A stretch of DNA of 64,000 nucleotides from Sanderia malayensis (Eukaryota; Cnidaria; Scyphozoa; Semaeostomeae; Pelagiidae): NCBI GenBank assembly GCA_013076295.1, contig RQOL01000374.1, forward strand, positions 124,001 through 188,000, given 5' to 3'. Position 1 is the first letter of the stretch. Every line of letters starts with the position of its first letter. Shown one piece after another: positions 47,131 to 60,148 of the stretch. The translations under genes and the position numbers were made by a program. Under the pieces are notes generated by a model, which saw nothing but the letters and a program-made list of their open reading frames with translations, was not told the origin of the DNA and did no database searches.

Positions 47131-50100
47131 TCATTCTAATTATGTATTTAATTAGCCTAAATTTCACTTGATCAAATACGTTCCATCTCGTGTTAGTAGT
47201 ATTGAAAATTACATGTTGATAACCTGATAAATAAGAACTTGGACGCTGTTGAATAGTTCACTAACTTGAAGTAATGGTTCCAAAAAATAAGCTCCTATAG
47301 AGCAAATCACAATCTGACAGAAATTGACTGAAAAAAGCAAGGTCGCCATGTAACAGCATTATTTTTCAAATTACTTAATGAAGAACGAATAACTCATGTA
47401 TTAACGTCACTGTAATATAAAGTACCACTTTATAAACGAATAAACAATTCACTTTCAGTGGTAACACATCTTCGCTACATCATTAAAAAGTAAATGGTCT
47501 CATGTTTATGCAGATTTACCAATAAATTTAACAGCAGAATGGTAGAAAATACATCAATATAGAAAAATATATAGCTGAACAGCAAATAGAAAAGCTCTGA
47601 ACAAAGCTCTTAAGCCATACATCATGAATTTTCAAAAAGTACAATAATTTACACCTACAAAAAATAACTATGAAAATAGGAGCTTTGTTCATAAAATCTG
47701 CATTAATGCACCAAATAGATTGTAGTGTCTATTACATCTTTGCATCAGGCAAATATGATATCTGTTATACTTTTATAAGAAACCTCAGTTCTGAAGAAAA
47801 ATATTAAGGATGTTTCAAAACATCTTTAATGTTTTCTAAAGAAAGGACGGCATACTTAATTACGGGCATTACTCTTTAAAACATGAAATTCGTTAATTGG
47901 TTTTAATTACCATACCACAAACCAGGTAATTGTCAAAAAAATTAGGACTTTTGATTATTGTGCCCCAATGGACTCTGCTGCTACATTGTTTAAGGCATGC
48001 ATATCTTTATGTTCTCCACACTGTCCACGTTCTCCACATTCTCCACGCTGTCCACCACGTTCTCCACTATTCACATAATCTCTCCATACTCCCCACCATC
48101 CCATGTACTTAAATATGGCCATGGGTATAGTCATATATAGACTTCTCAAGTTCACTTCATTGCCTTGCCTATATGCTATTCCCTACATTTCCACATTGCC
48201 ATGGAAAAATAAGAACTTTAAAGGCCCAGGGCCTAGGCCACACGATTACTCACCAGCCCTGTCCTTGTTTCTTCTTATTTTGTATTCTATCTTAATTTCA
48301 TAGATGTCCTTGCTTGCATGCTCATAAAACTTCTTGTTAATGTAAAATAATGCAAGTGGTGCGAATGAAAACGTGTGAAAGGAATATTGGCCATGTGTTT
48401 ATCGGGTAGGCCCACCTAGGTTCGCGTCGCGATATTGTGCTTAGGCTATATGCGCATACGTGTGAAAGATTGGCAGAGGTTCGCGCATTTTCGTGCCTGA
48501 GAAATGGCTGTAAATTAAAGGCATACAGGTTATTAACTGAGTTTTAAGATGTCGCTGTTTTTGCTTCCTTAATTCGCAGATTGGTCGCCGTTACGAGTCT
48601 TCTGAAGGTTCTAGGTTCCATGGGGTTGCATGCTTTGCTTGACACGTAAAAATATATATGCACGGATGGTATGAGTATGACGTAAAGTCTGTGTTGAAAT
48701 TGGAATTGGACACATATAGCAGTGCCAGAGGACATGAAGTAAAGATCTTTAATGAAAGGTAGGTATAATAACAATGTTATTAACAATGCTTAATGTAACC
48801 TATATTCATATTTGTAGAGATGCTGATCGTTCAATATTCTTCTTTAACTTTTCATCCTTATCCATGCCGTCTTTGACAATATCATCTGTTGTTGTCAGTT
48901 GAGCAAGACTATTGTTATCAAACATTTCTTTCAGCTTTAAATCAGATTTCAATAAGAAGTGTGTTCATATGGTCATATTATGGGGAGAAGCAAAGGGATT
49001 TGAGCTCAAGCCATACTCATGTCAAGAAAAGAACCTCGGACAAGATACAATTAATACAATTATCTCTTTCCCCAGGAATATAATTTTTTTCTGATTCTGC
49101 TAGGTATTTTAATTTTACAAAGTTCCTAATCTTGGCCCTTTGACAGTGAAACATCTATCATATCAATATTCTGTTGAGATTAAATGGCAGGAGAATAATG
49201 GAAACCTGGTGTGTAACTGTGGGCACCACCCTGCAATCTGTGTCAAAGAGACCAGCAAAAACTGTAATAAAGTAAATATAAGGAGTTGCTGTTGTCTGTA
49301 ATATCCAAAGCTTGGGGTTTTATATAATAGATTCATCTGAATAATAATTAATAGCATTAGTTGCTTTTCAAAGATAAAGTTTCAACTGAACAGGTGATTA
49401 ACATTAAACTGAAAACTTTGCACATTGTAGTTATCAGTGAATACAAATGTAAAAGTATAACATGCCAATATATAATTTATATACAAATATATAAATTAAT
49501 TCATTTTCATAAATTTATCTACAAGTTTAATATGCTATAGAAAGATTTGCAACTTACAAGCTACCAAAATGTTACACCATTGCCCACCAACATCAAGCTT
49601 GGAAATCAATACTCTCTTTTTCAATACAAAAGCTCAGAGCCTCGTCCTTTATTAGTGCATAAATAATTAGTTGATAGATTTCTGAAAAATACACAGTTGC
49701 AAAAATGTATTTATACTGTAAAATCACGATGAAAATGGTCCGAGTTAAGGAATGTTCAAGTTATCGAATATAAGGAATTGTCAACATATTGGACTAGAAA
49801 AATGCTTCTTCGTGTTCGTTGTCTGTTATCTTCAAAAACCCCACCCAAACAGGATAGCAAGTGGTTCGATAGCCACGTGAGTCATGGAAGTTGATATGCA
49901 GTACAACTCAACAAGCTTGTCATTGATCATGTTATGTAATTATGAAGTTTTGCATATTATGACTTATACCTGAGAGATGCAATGTTCAAAAATTTTAGGC
50001 CATTGAAAAAGTAATTGACATTGAATTCACAATATTACGGTCCAGTTCTTTTTATGCTTTGTGAAGTACAAACTCAACTGATAAGCAAACTGTAAATACA

Positions 50101-50370
50101 AGTAAATTATGGTGACTGTGTCTGACTATAGTTATTGATGCTGATGCCAGTGAGCATGCCAAGCCAGCCTTGCTTTACATCTTGCCTAACATCTACGTTT
50201 GGCTGTGGGTCATTCTGATCGTTAACAATTAGGTATTGTAGACTGCAACAATAACTATTATATATCACCCAATCAACAGTCTACGATACGTTCGATACGC
50301 AGGTTTTCCCCATTCGCCTAGTTAACCAATCACAGGCCACCTTGTAAAACTTCTAGAATACTGATGGAAA
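47131..50370. other. Intergenic region, no gene seen
   Basis: AT-rich sequence without convincing ORFs or splice-bounded exons. A short pyrimidine-rich minisatellite of TCTCCACRYTG-type units lies at 48010-48075. Short frames (for example 48544-48786 minus) have no support. Confidence 0.6.
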
Positions 50371-50371
50371 G

Positions 50372-50640
50372 CAGTGTGCCGAGATGTAAGTGAAGTGAAC
50401 AGTTTGCTGAAAAATGCTGCTAGCCTTTGTACGTACTTTCAAGTAGCAGCAGTTGGCACAAAGGAACTTGAAATCCTAGCTGAACAAAACCAGTTTCGAA
50501 CCGTCCGATTTCCAAAATATTTTGAAGTAAGGTGGACAGAGTTCACCAGTAGCATGTTTGAAGCTATTTTCAAAAATTGGCGTGCTTTTATACTCTCACT
50601 TAAGGAGTATAGCAATGATGCTTTGAGCTCCAAACTTCAT
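50372..50640 (+). pseudogene. Fragment resembling a hAT-type transposase region
   Basis: An open frame reads LLKNAASLCTYFQVAAVGTK, then RFPKYFEVRWTEFTSSM, with the Arg-Trp pair placed as in hAT-derived proteins after the tRW-type motif. It runs into the satellite at about 50618, where coding similarity ends. No other part of the gene is recognised. The family assignment is tentative. Confidence 0.3.
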
Positions 50641-53600
50641 AACAGTTTCCTGATCTCAGATAAATATAGTGCATAGTGACAACAAAGCAGTGCTCTCATT
50701 AACAAAAGCCTAGTGGATAAGTGGCTCAGCTTAAGAGATATTAAATTTTTTGCAAAAAAACTTAGTAATCAACAAATTGGCAAGTCTTCATAACCCAAGC
50801 TGCAGAAACTGGAAGGCTACTGGTTTTCAATTAAACATAGTGAGTACTGACAAGAAACCAGAGCTTTGCTAAAGCAGCAGAAATGAAAAGAATAAATAAA
50901 AATTTGACTGTCAAAATTTAATGGCTTTCTGTGAACATGACAAGTTGGAAAACACACGTTTTGCCTATATTTAAGGTTACTTGCTGACTTGGCAAAAACC
51001 TGGGGTCTCCATAAAAAACTCTGTTTCTGATAATGGACTTTAGTACACGAAGCTTCATGGCAATTTAGGATTTGAGCTCCAAACTTTGTAACAGTTTCTT
51101 GTTCTCAGTTAAATTTAGCGCATACTGACAAAAAAGCAGTGCTTCATAACCCAAGCTGTAGAAACTGGAAAACTGCTGGTTTTCAATTAAACATAGTGAG
51201 TACTGACAAGAAACCAGAGCTTTGTTAAAGCAGCACAAATGAAAAAAAGAAATGAAAATTTGACTGTCAAAATTTAATGGCTTTCTGTGAACATGACAAG
51301 TTGGAATACACACGTTTTGCCTATATTTAAGGTTACTTGCTGACTTGGCAAAAACCTGGGGTCTCCATAAAAAACTCTGTTTCTGATAATGGACTTTAGT
51401 ACACGAAGCTTGATGGCAATTTGGGATTTGAGCTCCAAACTTCATAACAGTTTCCTGATCTCAGATAAATATAGTGCATAGTGACAACAAAGCAGTGCTC
51501 TCATTAACAAAAGCCTAACGGATAAGTGGCTCAGCTTAAGAGACTTTAAATTTTATGACAAAAAACTTAGTAATCAACAAATTGGCAAGTCTTCATAACC
51601 CAAGCTGCAGAAACTGGAAAGCTACTGGTTTTCAATTAAACATAGTGAGTACTGACAAGAAACCAGAGCTTTGCTAAAGCAGCAGAAATGAAAAGAATAA
51701 ATAAAAATTTGACTGTCAAAATTTAATGGCTTTCTGTGAACATGACAAGTTGGAAAACACACGTTTTGCCTATATTTAAGGTTACTTGCTGACTTGGCAA
51801 AAACCTGGGGTCTCCATAAAAAACTCTGTTTCTGATAATGGACTTTAGTACACGAAGCTTCATGGCAATTTAGGATTTGAGCTCCAAACTTTGTAACAGT
51901 TTCTTGTTCTCAGTTAAATTTAGCGCATACTGACAAAAAAGCAGTGCTTCATAACCCAAGCTGTAGAAACTGGAAAACCGCTGGTTTTCAATTAAACATA
52001 GTGAGTACTGACAAGAAACCAGAGCTTTGCTAAAGCAGCACAAATGAAAAGAAGAAATGAAAATTTGACTGTCAAAATTTAATGGCTTTCTGTGAACATG
52101 ACAAGTTGGAATACACACGTTTTGCCTATATTTAAGGTTACTTGCTGACTTGGCAAAAACCTGGGGTCTCCATAAAAAACTCTGTTTCTGATAATGGACT
52201 TTAGCACACGAAGCTTGATGGCAATTTGGGATTTGAGCTCCAAACTTCATAACAGTTTCCTGATCTCAGATAAATATAGTGGATAGTGACAACAAAGCAG
52301 TGCTCTCATTAACAAAAGCCTAACGGATAAGTGGCTCAGCTTAAAAGACTTTAAATTTTATGAAAAAAAACTTAGTAATCAACAAATTGGCAAGTCTTCA
52401 TAACCCAAGCTGCAGAAACTGGAAGGCTACTGGTTTTCAATTAAACATAGTGAGTACTGACAAGAAACCAGAGCTTTGCTAAAGCAGCAGAAATGAAAAG
52501 AATAAATAAAAATTTGACTGTCAAAATTTAATTGCTTTCTGTGAACATGACAAGTTGGAAAACACACATTTTGCCTATATTTAAGGTTACTTGCTGACTT
52601 GGCAAAAACCTGGGGTCTCCATAAAAAACTCTGTTTCTGATAATCGACTTTAGTACACGAAGCTTCATGGCAGTTTAGGATTTGAGCTCCAAACTTTGTA
52701 ACAGTTTCTTGTTCTCAGTTAAATTTAGCGCATACTGACAAAAAAGCAGTGCTCTCATTAACAAAAGCCTAGCGGATAAGTGGCTCAGCTTAAGAGACTT
52801 TAAATGTTATGAAAAAAATTATTAATGGACAACTTGGCCAGTTTTCATAACCCAAGCTGTAGAAACTTGAAAGCTACTGGTTTTCAATTAAACACAGTGA
52901 GTACTGACAAGAAACCAGCGCTTTGCTAAAGCAGCACAAATGAAAAGATTAAATGAAATTTGACTGTCAAAATTTAATGGCTTTCTGTGAACATAACAAA
53001 TTGGAAAACACACGTTTTGCCTATCATGAAGATTACTTGCTGATTTGGCAAAAAACTGGGGTCTCCATAAAAAAACTCTGTTTTTGATAAAGGACTGTAT
53101 TACACGAAGCTTGATGGCAATTTGGGATTTGAGCTCCAAACTTCATAACAGTTTCCTGATCTCAGATAAATATAGTGGATAGTGACAAGAAAGCAGTGCT
53201 CTCATTAACAAAAGCCTAGCGGATAAGTGGCTCAGCTTAAGAGACTTTAAATTTTATGAAAAAAAACTTACTAATCGACAAATTGGCAAGTCTTCATAAC
53301 CCAAGCTGCAGAAACTGGAAAGCTACTGGTTTTCAATTAAACATAGTGAGTACTGACAAGAAACCAGAGCTTTGCTAAAGCAGCAGAAATGAAAAGAATA
53401 AATAAAAATTTGACTATGAAATTTTAATGGCTTTCTGTAAACATGACAAGTTGGAAAACACATGTTTTGCCTATATTTAAGGTTACTCGCTGACTCGGAA
53501 AAAACTGGGGTCTCTATAAAAAACTCTGTTTCTAATAAAGGACTTTATTACACGAAGCTTGATGGTAATTTAGGATTTGAGCTCCAAACTTCATAACAGT

Positions 53601-54818
53601 TTCCTGGTCTCAGATAAATATAGTGCATAGTGACAACAAAGCAGTGCTCTCATTAACAAAAGCCTAGCGGATAAGTGGCTCAGCTTAAGAGACTTTAAAT
53701 TTTATGAAAAAAATTATTAATGGACAACTTGGCCAGTTTTCATAACCCAAGCTGTAGAAACTGGAAAGCTACTGATTTTCAATTAAACATAGTGAGTACT
53801 GACAAGAAACCAGAGCTTTGCTAAAGCAGCACAAATGAAAAGAAGAAATGAAAATTTGACTGTCAAAATTTAATGGCTTTCTGTGAACATGACAAGTTGG
53901 AAAACACACGTTTTGCCTATATTTAAGGTTACTTGCTGACTTGGCAAAAACCTGGGGTCTCCATAAAAAACTCTGTTTCTGATAATGGACTTTAGTACAC
54001 GAAGCTTCATGGCAATTTAGGATTTGAGCTCCAACCTTTGTAACAGTTTCTTGTTCTCAGTTAAATTTAGTGCATACTGACAAAAAAGCAGTGCTCTCAT
54101 TAACAAAAGCCTATCGGATAAGTGGCTGAGCTTAAGAGACATTAAATTTTATGAAAAAAATTATTAATGGACAACTTGGCCAGTTTTCATAACCCAAGCT
54201 GTAAAAACTGGAAAGCTACTGGTTTTCAATTAAACACAGTGAGTACTGACAAGAAACCAGCGCTTTGCTAAAGCAGCACAAATGAAAAGATTAAATGAAA
54301 TTTGACTGTCAAAATTTAATGGCTTTCTGTGAACATAACAAATTGGAAAACACACGTTTTGCCTATCATGAAGATTACTTGCTGATTTGGCAAAAAACTG
54401 GGGTCTCCATAAAAAAACTCTGTTTCTGATAAAGGACTGTATTACACGAAGCTTGATGGCAATTTGGGATTTGAGCTCCAAACTTCATAACAGTTTCCTG
54501 ATCTCAGATAAATATAGTGGATAGTGACAACAAAGCAGTGCTCTCATTAACAAAAGCCTAGCGGATAAGTGGCTCAGCTTAAGAGAGTTTAAATTTTATG
54601 AAAAAAAACTTAGTAATCGACAAATTGGCAAGTCTTCATAACCCAAGCTGCAGAAACTGGAAAGCTACTGGTTTTCAATTAAACATAGTGAGTACTGACA
54701 AGAAACCAGAGCTTTGCTAAAGCAGCAGAAATGAAAAGAATAAATAAAAATTTGACTGTGAAAATTTAATAGCTTTCTGTAAACATGACAAGTTGGAAAA
54801 CACATGTTTTGCCTATAT
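50618..54818. repeat. ~448-bp satellite array, left part
   Basis: The landmark GATTTGAGCTCCAAACTT recurs at about 51067, 51424, 51873, 52229, 52678, 53127, 53574, 54022 and 54469. Spacing is ~448 bp except for two units of ~357 bp that lack a ~92-bp block. The two-unit block 50.9-51.7 kb is repeated at 51.7-52.5 kb, so expansion also happened in dimers. Minus-strand frames of 83-126 codons inside units are not conserved across units. Confidence 0.93.
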
Positions 54819-54969
54819 TTAAAGTGCCCCTACGGCTTTTTTTTATTTGTGAATTCAATAAAACTCGGTACGCTGACCTCAGATCTGAAAATTATTTTTA
54901 AATCAGACGCGTAGTTCACGAGTTATAACGTGTGAAAGTGTCGATGTTTCGTCATTTTCACCATTTTCC

Positions 54970-55020
54970 TTGTCTCACTTTTAGGACTAGGTTGAGTCCA
55001 CTATGACATCATAGTGGAAG
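54970..55020. repeat. Left subterminal inverted repeat with inner palindrome
   Basis: TCTCACTTTTAGGACT, then TCCACTATGACATCATAGTGGA, which I give here as CCACTATGA-CATCATAGTGG. Mirrored at 59970-60022 near the other end. The inner part is itself self-complementary, a plausible transposase or THAP-domain binding site. Confidence 0.75.
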
Positions 55021-55342
55021 CCCCGTTTCTCTCCGTACTGAAGCAACAAATCTGACGTCGATTTTCTCTCATACTATGGACTCGAATTTTGTTTTTTTTT
55101 ACTTTGATGATTAGAAACAGGTCGGCGCATTATGACATTTGAGTTTCAAAGGCTTGCGATGAGTTTGCAGCTGTGGGGAGGAATTACAAAATTCCCATGT
55201 AGTGGCTGCTCGATGAGCTTAGTGGCGGCGGGCGTATGCCGGGGCTTGTTAATGGCAGTGCGTGGTTGGAAAAGCTTCCCACAGCGTCAGAAATATTGCA
55301 TGAACAAAATTTTATCGATTTGCATGTATTATTTCCGAAAAA

Positions 55343-58300
55343 ATGCCTTCTCGGTGTGTTTTGCCAGGCTGTGCAAACAAATCTGATAAATCGAAATCGA
55401 TAGGTCTTCATAAAATTCCATTTTATGAAGACGATCGTCCTGAAGCCATCGAACGAAGGAAGCGATGGGTCGATTTTATTGCTTCTGAACTAGCAGATGA
55501 GTGGAATTTGAGCAAGGAAACAGCGGTCTGTTCTGCTCATTTTACTGGAGACAGCTTCGTCAGAAAAGTTTTAGTGCCAGGAACAACACCAAGGCTTATC
55601 TGTGACAGTATTGGTGTTGTTCCATTTCCAACAATTTTAACGACTGAAAACCAAGAACTGCAGACAACGTCACTGATCAGACCAAAGGTACATATTGTCA
55701 GTTTTTGATGCAACCTTATACCTGTGGAATAAATGTAAAACAAATCCCTTCATTGCTAATCACGTTTATGACGATGTAGATCATCAAAGACCTGGAAAAA
55801 GAATTTATTCAACCCAGCACTTCACAGGCACATAAGAGAGCTGGAAATGAAGTAAAGGTTAGCATTTCGGTTGTTGTGCTTTCTGTTTTCAATGAATGAT
55901 TTGACCCTATATACATGCCTAGTAACTCACTCGATCAAACTTTTACTTGCAGCAGTCCCCGCAAGAGCATAAGCGCAAGAACCAGATAGCATCGTTGCGA
56001 TTACTACTGGCAAAGCAAAAAAGCAAAACCAAAACACTAGAAAGTAAGTATATACTATATACAATTTGCAAGTTTATACCCAACAATTCACGTCTAATTT
56101 TCATTAAAAAGTACTTGTTTACATTACTGAGTGGTGTTAATGAATTAAAATAACATCTACAGGAAAGGTTAACAAACTCAGAAGGCTAAAGTCACCTAGG
56201 AAAGGCACTCAGCAACCACTAGATGAAGCGAGCGACACGGAGGACTCTGATGCAGACCTGTGCAAAGACTTTTTGTATGAGGCAGACAACTTTGATGTCG
56301 AAGATGAAGTTATGTCAGAGTCTAGTTATGCACACTCGCAATATACAGAAGACACCGACATGGATAGTGACACTGAAGAGCCCGATGATCTGTGAGTATA
56401 GCAGAGCAGTCACACTTGTACAACTCAACCAGCATGCACAATGTCGCATGCTGTTGTGCAATTGCATAATTTCTTCTAATAATAACTTTCTTCTTGTTTC
56501 TTATACAGAGTTCCACTACATGGCAGCAATCATCGGGAAGAACCGAAATTTATCGTCTTTCTTACACAGCTGCTGCTCTTATTTAAATTTTGTCACTTTT
56601 GCAAAAGTGATAACCCCAGTATCGAAGCCAGAAAATGCGGCACAATGGTCAGCATTACGACACTGTGTATCAATCCAGCTTGTCGTAAGGAGTATGTTTG
56701 GAGAAGTCAACCTCTGATGACAGGAACGAAAATGCCAGCAGGCAACTTTCTTCTCGGCTTCTGCACGCTTTTGGCTGGAGGTTCAATCTCCAAAGTTTGC
56801 ACAATATTTCGGCACATGCATCTTGGTACCATGTCACTGTCAACATATTTCCACCATCAAAAAGTACGTTAATAACTTTGTGGTCGCCTTGTAACTCAAA
56901 TCAATAACTGTTTCTCTTTTTACTGCAATCTTGATTACCTGTCTCGTTTTTTTTTTGCAGAAACGTTTCTTCCAAGCCATTTATTTGCATTGGCAAAAGT
57001 ACCAGAAACAGTTGCTGCAAAAAATTTCGAATGACAAAGAGCCGGTGGTGCTTGCAGGAGATGCACGCCATGATAGCATGGGCCATAGCGCAAAATACTA
57101 GGTAAGCTGGCTATATTCTTCAATCATGTTACCTTCATGTATGTTTTTGCTGCTGCTAATTTTGCCATATCTAAACTTCTTCAGCGAAATCAGGCTGGCA
57201 GTAGCAGTGGCATGGAATTTATTGCCTTCCAAAATTGCCTGCAATTTCTTCATGCATCACATATATTACTGAGCAAGCTTGTAACAGATCGTCACACAAA
57301 AATCGCTAAATACATGACGGATAATCACCCGGATATTAATCACCGCTTTGACCTCTGGCGTATTGCAAAAAGTAAGACCAACTTCTGACTCAGCATTACA
57401 CATAAATGCGCTATATAAGGATATGTGTCTGTGAACATAATTTGCAAACATTTGTTTTTTATTCCCAGAAATAAATAAAGTTATGACAAAACTTGGCAAG
57501 GAGAAGGGTCTCGAGATTATTAATGACTGGATAAAGTCTTGCAAAAACCATTTATATTGGAGTGCCACATCGACTTTCAACGAAGACGGCAATGTCATCT
57601 TGGCTAAATTCAAGACTTTTCTCAGCCACATCATCAATAAACATGATAATCTCGAAGACCCTTTATTCAATAAATGCCAACACGACACAAATATAACTCA
57701 GAAAAAATGGTTACTGGAAGGTTGGTGGATAACAATATTTAATGAGATGACATTATATGATAGCCATTATACAATAATGTTCTCAACACATTTGTTGCAG
57801 ATTCAACTGAGTATAGAAGGTTAAAAAAAGAATTAACGAAAAAGCCATTGCTGAAGGCAATTAAAAAAATTTCGAACGACACCCAGACAAGCTGTTTGGA
57901 AGGGTTTCACTCAGTGATCAACCAATTCGCACCAAAAATGATATGCTATTCATATCCAGGAATGTTTTGCAGGTTAGTTGTGACGATGTCCACATGCTGT
58001 ACTTGTAGACATTAGGAGTATATGATTCATTGTTCATCTCAAACTCAAGTGGGTTAAAACACTGACACGGGCTCCAGAAAGTGTTATCTGTACAACATAT
58101 TCTTCATTTCTAGAACTGTACTGGCTGCCATTCATTTCAATAGCAATGTTCAACGCACTATTGCCAAGAAGAAAGATGGAGCCACCAAGATTAAAGTGGT
58201 GTACCCAAAATTCAAAAATGGTGAAGCCACTGTCAGAGAAAAGCGTATTGCACCAAATTTTAGTAAGCACTGGTACACATAATTAGCTATCTCAAATTGT

Positions 58301-58760
58301 TAATATTATTCATCTGTTTGTATTATAGCATGTGCTTGAATTCTGTCTTTCAGCGTATATACAGGATGTCTACCAAACACTGGAAGAGTCGTTAAAAAAC
58401 CCTGGTATTTTAGAGACTGCTGCTTCAGAATTGAAAGCAATGACACCATCATTCATGGATACCATGTTACGAAAGCAACCACGCGAGCTGGCAGTAAAAC
58501 AATGGCAACACAGACAATCGTTGGTAGCAGTGGATGTGCCACCAACCACTCCAGGTACATTTACCATTGATTCTTGCATGACATATCTAATTCATTGTAC
58601 TGACTTCAACTGCACTAATGTCAATTCCATCTTCACAGTTGAAAGTTTGCTGCATGAGCCTACAATCCCTCGCCAGAAAAGAGCAAAGCCAGTTTGCTCT
58701 GTTTGTAAACATCCTATGAAAGGACATAAACAGGTTACAGAGTGTCCGAAGAATAAATAA
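55343..58760 (+). CDS. THAP-DDE transposase of the Kolobok-like element, interrupted
   Basis: Twelve exons: 55343-55687, 55780-55857, 55953-56043, 56163-56391, 56509-56863, 56961-57101, 57185-57371, 57469-57720, 57802-57972, 58114-58262, 58354-58554, 58639-58760. Exon 1 is a THAP zinc finger (CVLPGC, HKIPF, RRKRWV, CSAHF, F). Exon 4 is acidic. Exon 5 has two Cys pairs (CHFCKS, CINPAC). Catalytic-type acidic residues: GDARHDSMGHSAKY (exon 6), VTDRH with HRFDLW (exon 7), CLEGFHSVINQFAPK (exon 9). A C-x2-C...H...C knuckle ends the protein. In exon 6 the codon after AKY is TAG, immediately before the donor, and the usual short linker to exon 7 seems absent, so this copy probably makes no full-length enzyme. 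Confidence 0.8.
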
Positions 58761-58882
58761 CGTAAGGCTATAATAAGTAATAGAGAAGACCTGATACAGT
58801 AGATGTGATGCAATGAAAATTAACATGGTATATAACTGATATATATATTCTTTTCCAGGAAGCTAAAAGTACTTACAAAAAT

Positions 58883-59814
58883 TTAATCCGAATCAGGCTC
58901 TTCAACAAACCCTCTAGCCTGGCCAGCTACAACTGGGAAAGCCTGTCTAACTGCATTGTATGCACAGGCAGGTAAAGGTATTCTGTTACTCCTTCCCAAA
59001 TAACCATGAATAAGGCTGGTGAAATCTCGGTATGCGATGCTGCGCAGAAACCTAGAACAGTTTTGAATGTTGTATATTGGTATGACCATAACCAAACAAA
59101 TAATTTAATTTAACCAACTAGCCAAAGAAATGTGTTGCTACTTACTGATTTTCAAATCCAGTGCGGGTGTATCTTCTTCCTCCTCTATTCTTATATTTTG
59201 CAGCTGACAATCTAACTGCAAATTTATTGAGACAGATTGGTGCAAATCCAGGATGTTCTGTGATACACTGAATTTGTCCAACCTCCTCAATAACTTCACA
59301 GTTAGAAAATGAAAGCATGCAACCATCTATTTCGGTGCAACAACGACATTCATGTGCATTAACAAGGAATCGTGTTGCACATTTTCCACACTTGCACCTA
59401 ATGAAAAGCACTGTATCACATTTGTTCGAAAATTCTGTTAATAATACTGAGGTGAAATACCATCTAGTTGGGTCGAAATGGCCTAAGTCACAACACCATC
59501 AATTTTAATGCACTTTTACTTGTAATAGTTAGTACTAACCAAGAAGATAACGGCTCAATGCCGTTGAAGCGCTTCAAAAGTACTCTCTCGTCATCTTGTT
59601 TTTCTCTAACTTCACTTTCATACCTTGCAGTGAAAGAGTCGTCAGCTACAGGATCGAATCGATCAGGCCCTACATCATCGTCAGACTCACTATCATCCGT
59701 CTCATCAACTCGATCAGCACCCGCAATTGCGTCCTCGCCATCTTCGTATTCCTCAGGACTATCAGGACTATACAATTCACTGTCAGATTTAAAACTGCTA
59801 TCAGACGAAGACAT
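58883..59814 (-). CDS. P2X7-type ballast-domain protein carried by the transposon
   Basis: Three exons, 59540-59814, 59146-59397 and 58883-59051, join in phase (275+252+169 nt) to 231 residues plus stop, with no break. Residues 1-85 are very acidic (SDSELYSPDSPEEYEDGED). The junction creates CKCGKC, then CRCCTEID, CITEHPGFAPICLN, LRSIAYRDFTSLI and IPLPACAYNAVRQAFP. This is the Cys/His-rich zinc-binding layout of the P2X7 receptor C-terminal ballast domain (P2RX7_C), without any channel or transmembrane segment. It lies inside the TTAA element and converges with the transposase gene. It could assist transposition, for example by binding DNA or partner protein; that is inference. Confidence 0.85.
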
Positions 59815-59969
59815 TTTACATTTATGTTGACAAGAACAACTTCGATTTGCAAATGTTGCGTTATTACAATTGCACACAATTGCACAATACACTTTGCCCT
59901 TGCTGCTCACACAGCGCAAGCACCTTCATCAACAAGCTGCGGTCTATGCCCGCGGCCACTGAGCACACT

Positions 59970-60022
59970 GAGTCCACTATGATGTCATAGTGGATTCGAC
60001 CCAGTCCTAAAAGTGAGACACG
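59970..60022. repeat. Right subterminal inverted repeat with inner palindrome
   Basis: Mirror of 54970-55020 (CCACTATGATGTCATAGTGG, AGTCCTAAAAGTGAGA). It lies between the start of the ballast-domain gene and the transposon end, so it could also overlap that gene's promoter. Confidence 0.75.
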
Positions 60023-60148
60023 AAAGTGTGAACGCAATCTCTCGTAACTCAACAACTACTCATCAGATCAAAAAAATATAAACGGTATCAGAATCAGCGC
60101 ATTCGATTCTATACTTTTGGCCAATAAAAAAAAAGCCGTAGGGGCACT

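Larger units (their letters stand above)
54823..60148 (+). mobile_element. Kolobok-like (TTAA) DNA transposon with two genes
   Basis: 5326 bp between TTAA duplications (54819-54822, 60149-60152). The terminal inverted repeat is AGTGCCCCTACGGC and mirror, extended by a T/A run. The uninterrupted satellite units carry the empty site CCTATATTTAAGG. TTAA duplication plus a THAP-domain transposase is the Kolobok signature. Two convergent genes: transposase on plus (55343-58760) and a ballast-domain gene on minus (59814-58883), stops 122 bp apart. Confidence 0.9.

Noticed and set aside
51065..54481. Minus-strand frames of 83-126 codons inside the 448-bp satellite
   Set aside because: They differ in length and frame between units and appear only where substitutions happen to remove stops.
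56223..56717. 164-codon plus-strand frame across transposase exons 4 and 5
   Set aside because: It is out of frame with the THAP-DDE reading and reads through an obvious intron.
59468..59982. Plus-strand frames opposite the ballast-domain gene
   Set aside because: Antisense shadows of the acidic first exon; Ser/Leu-rich because the real strand is rich in Asp/Glu/Ser codons.
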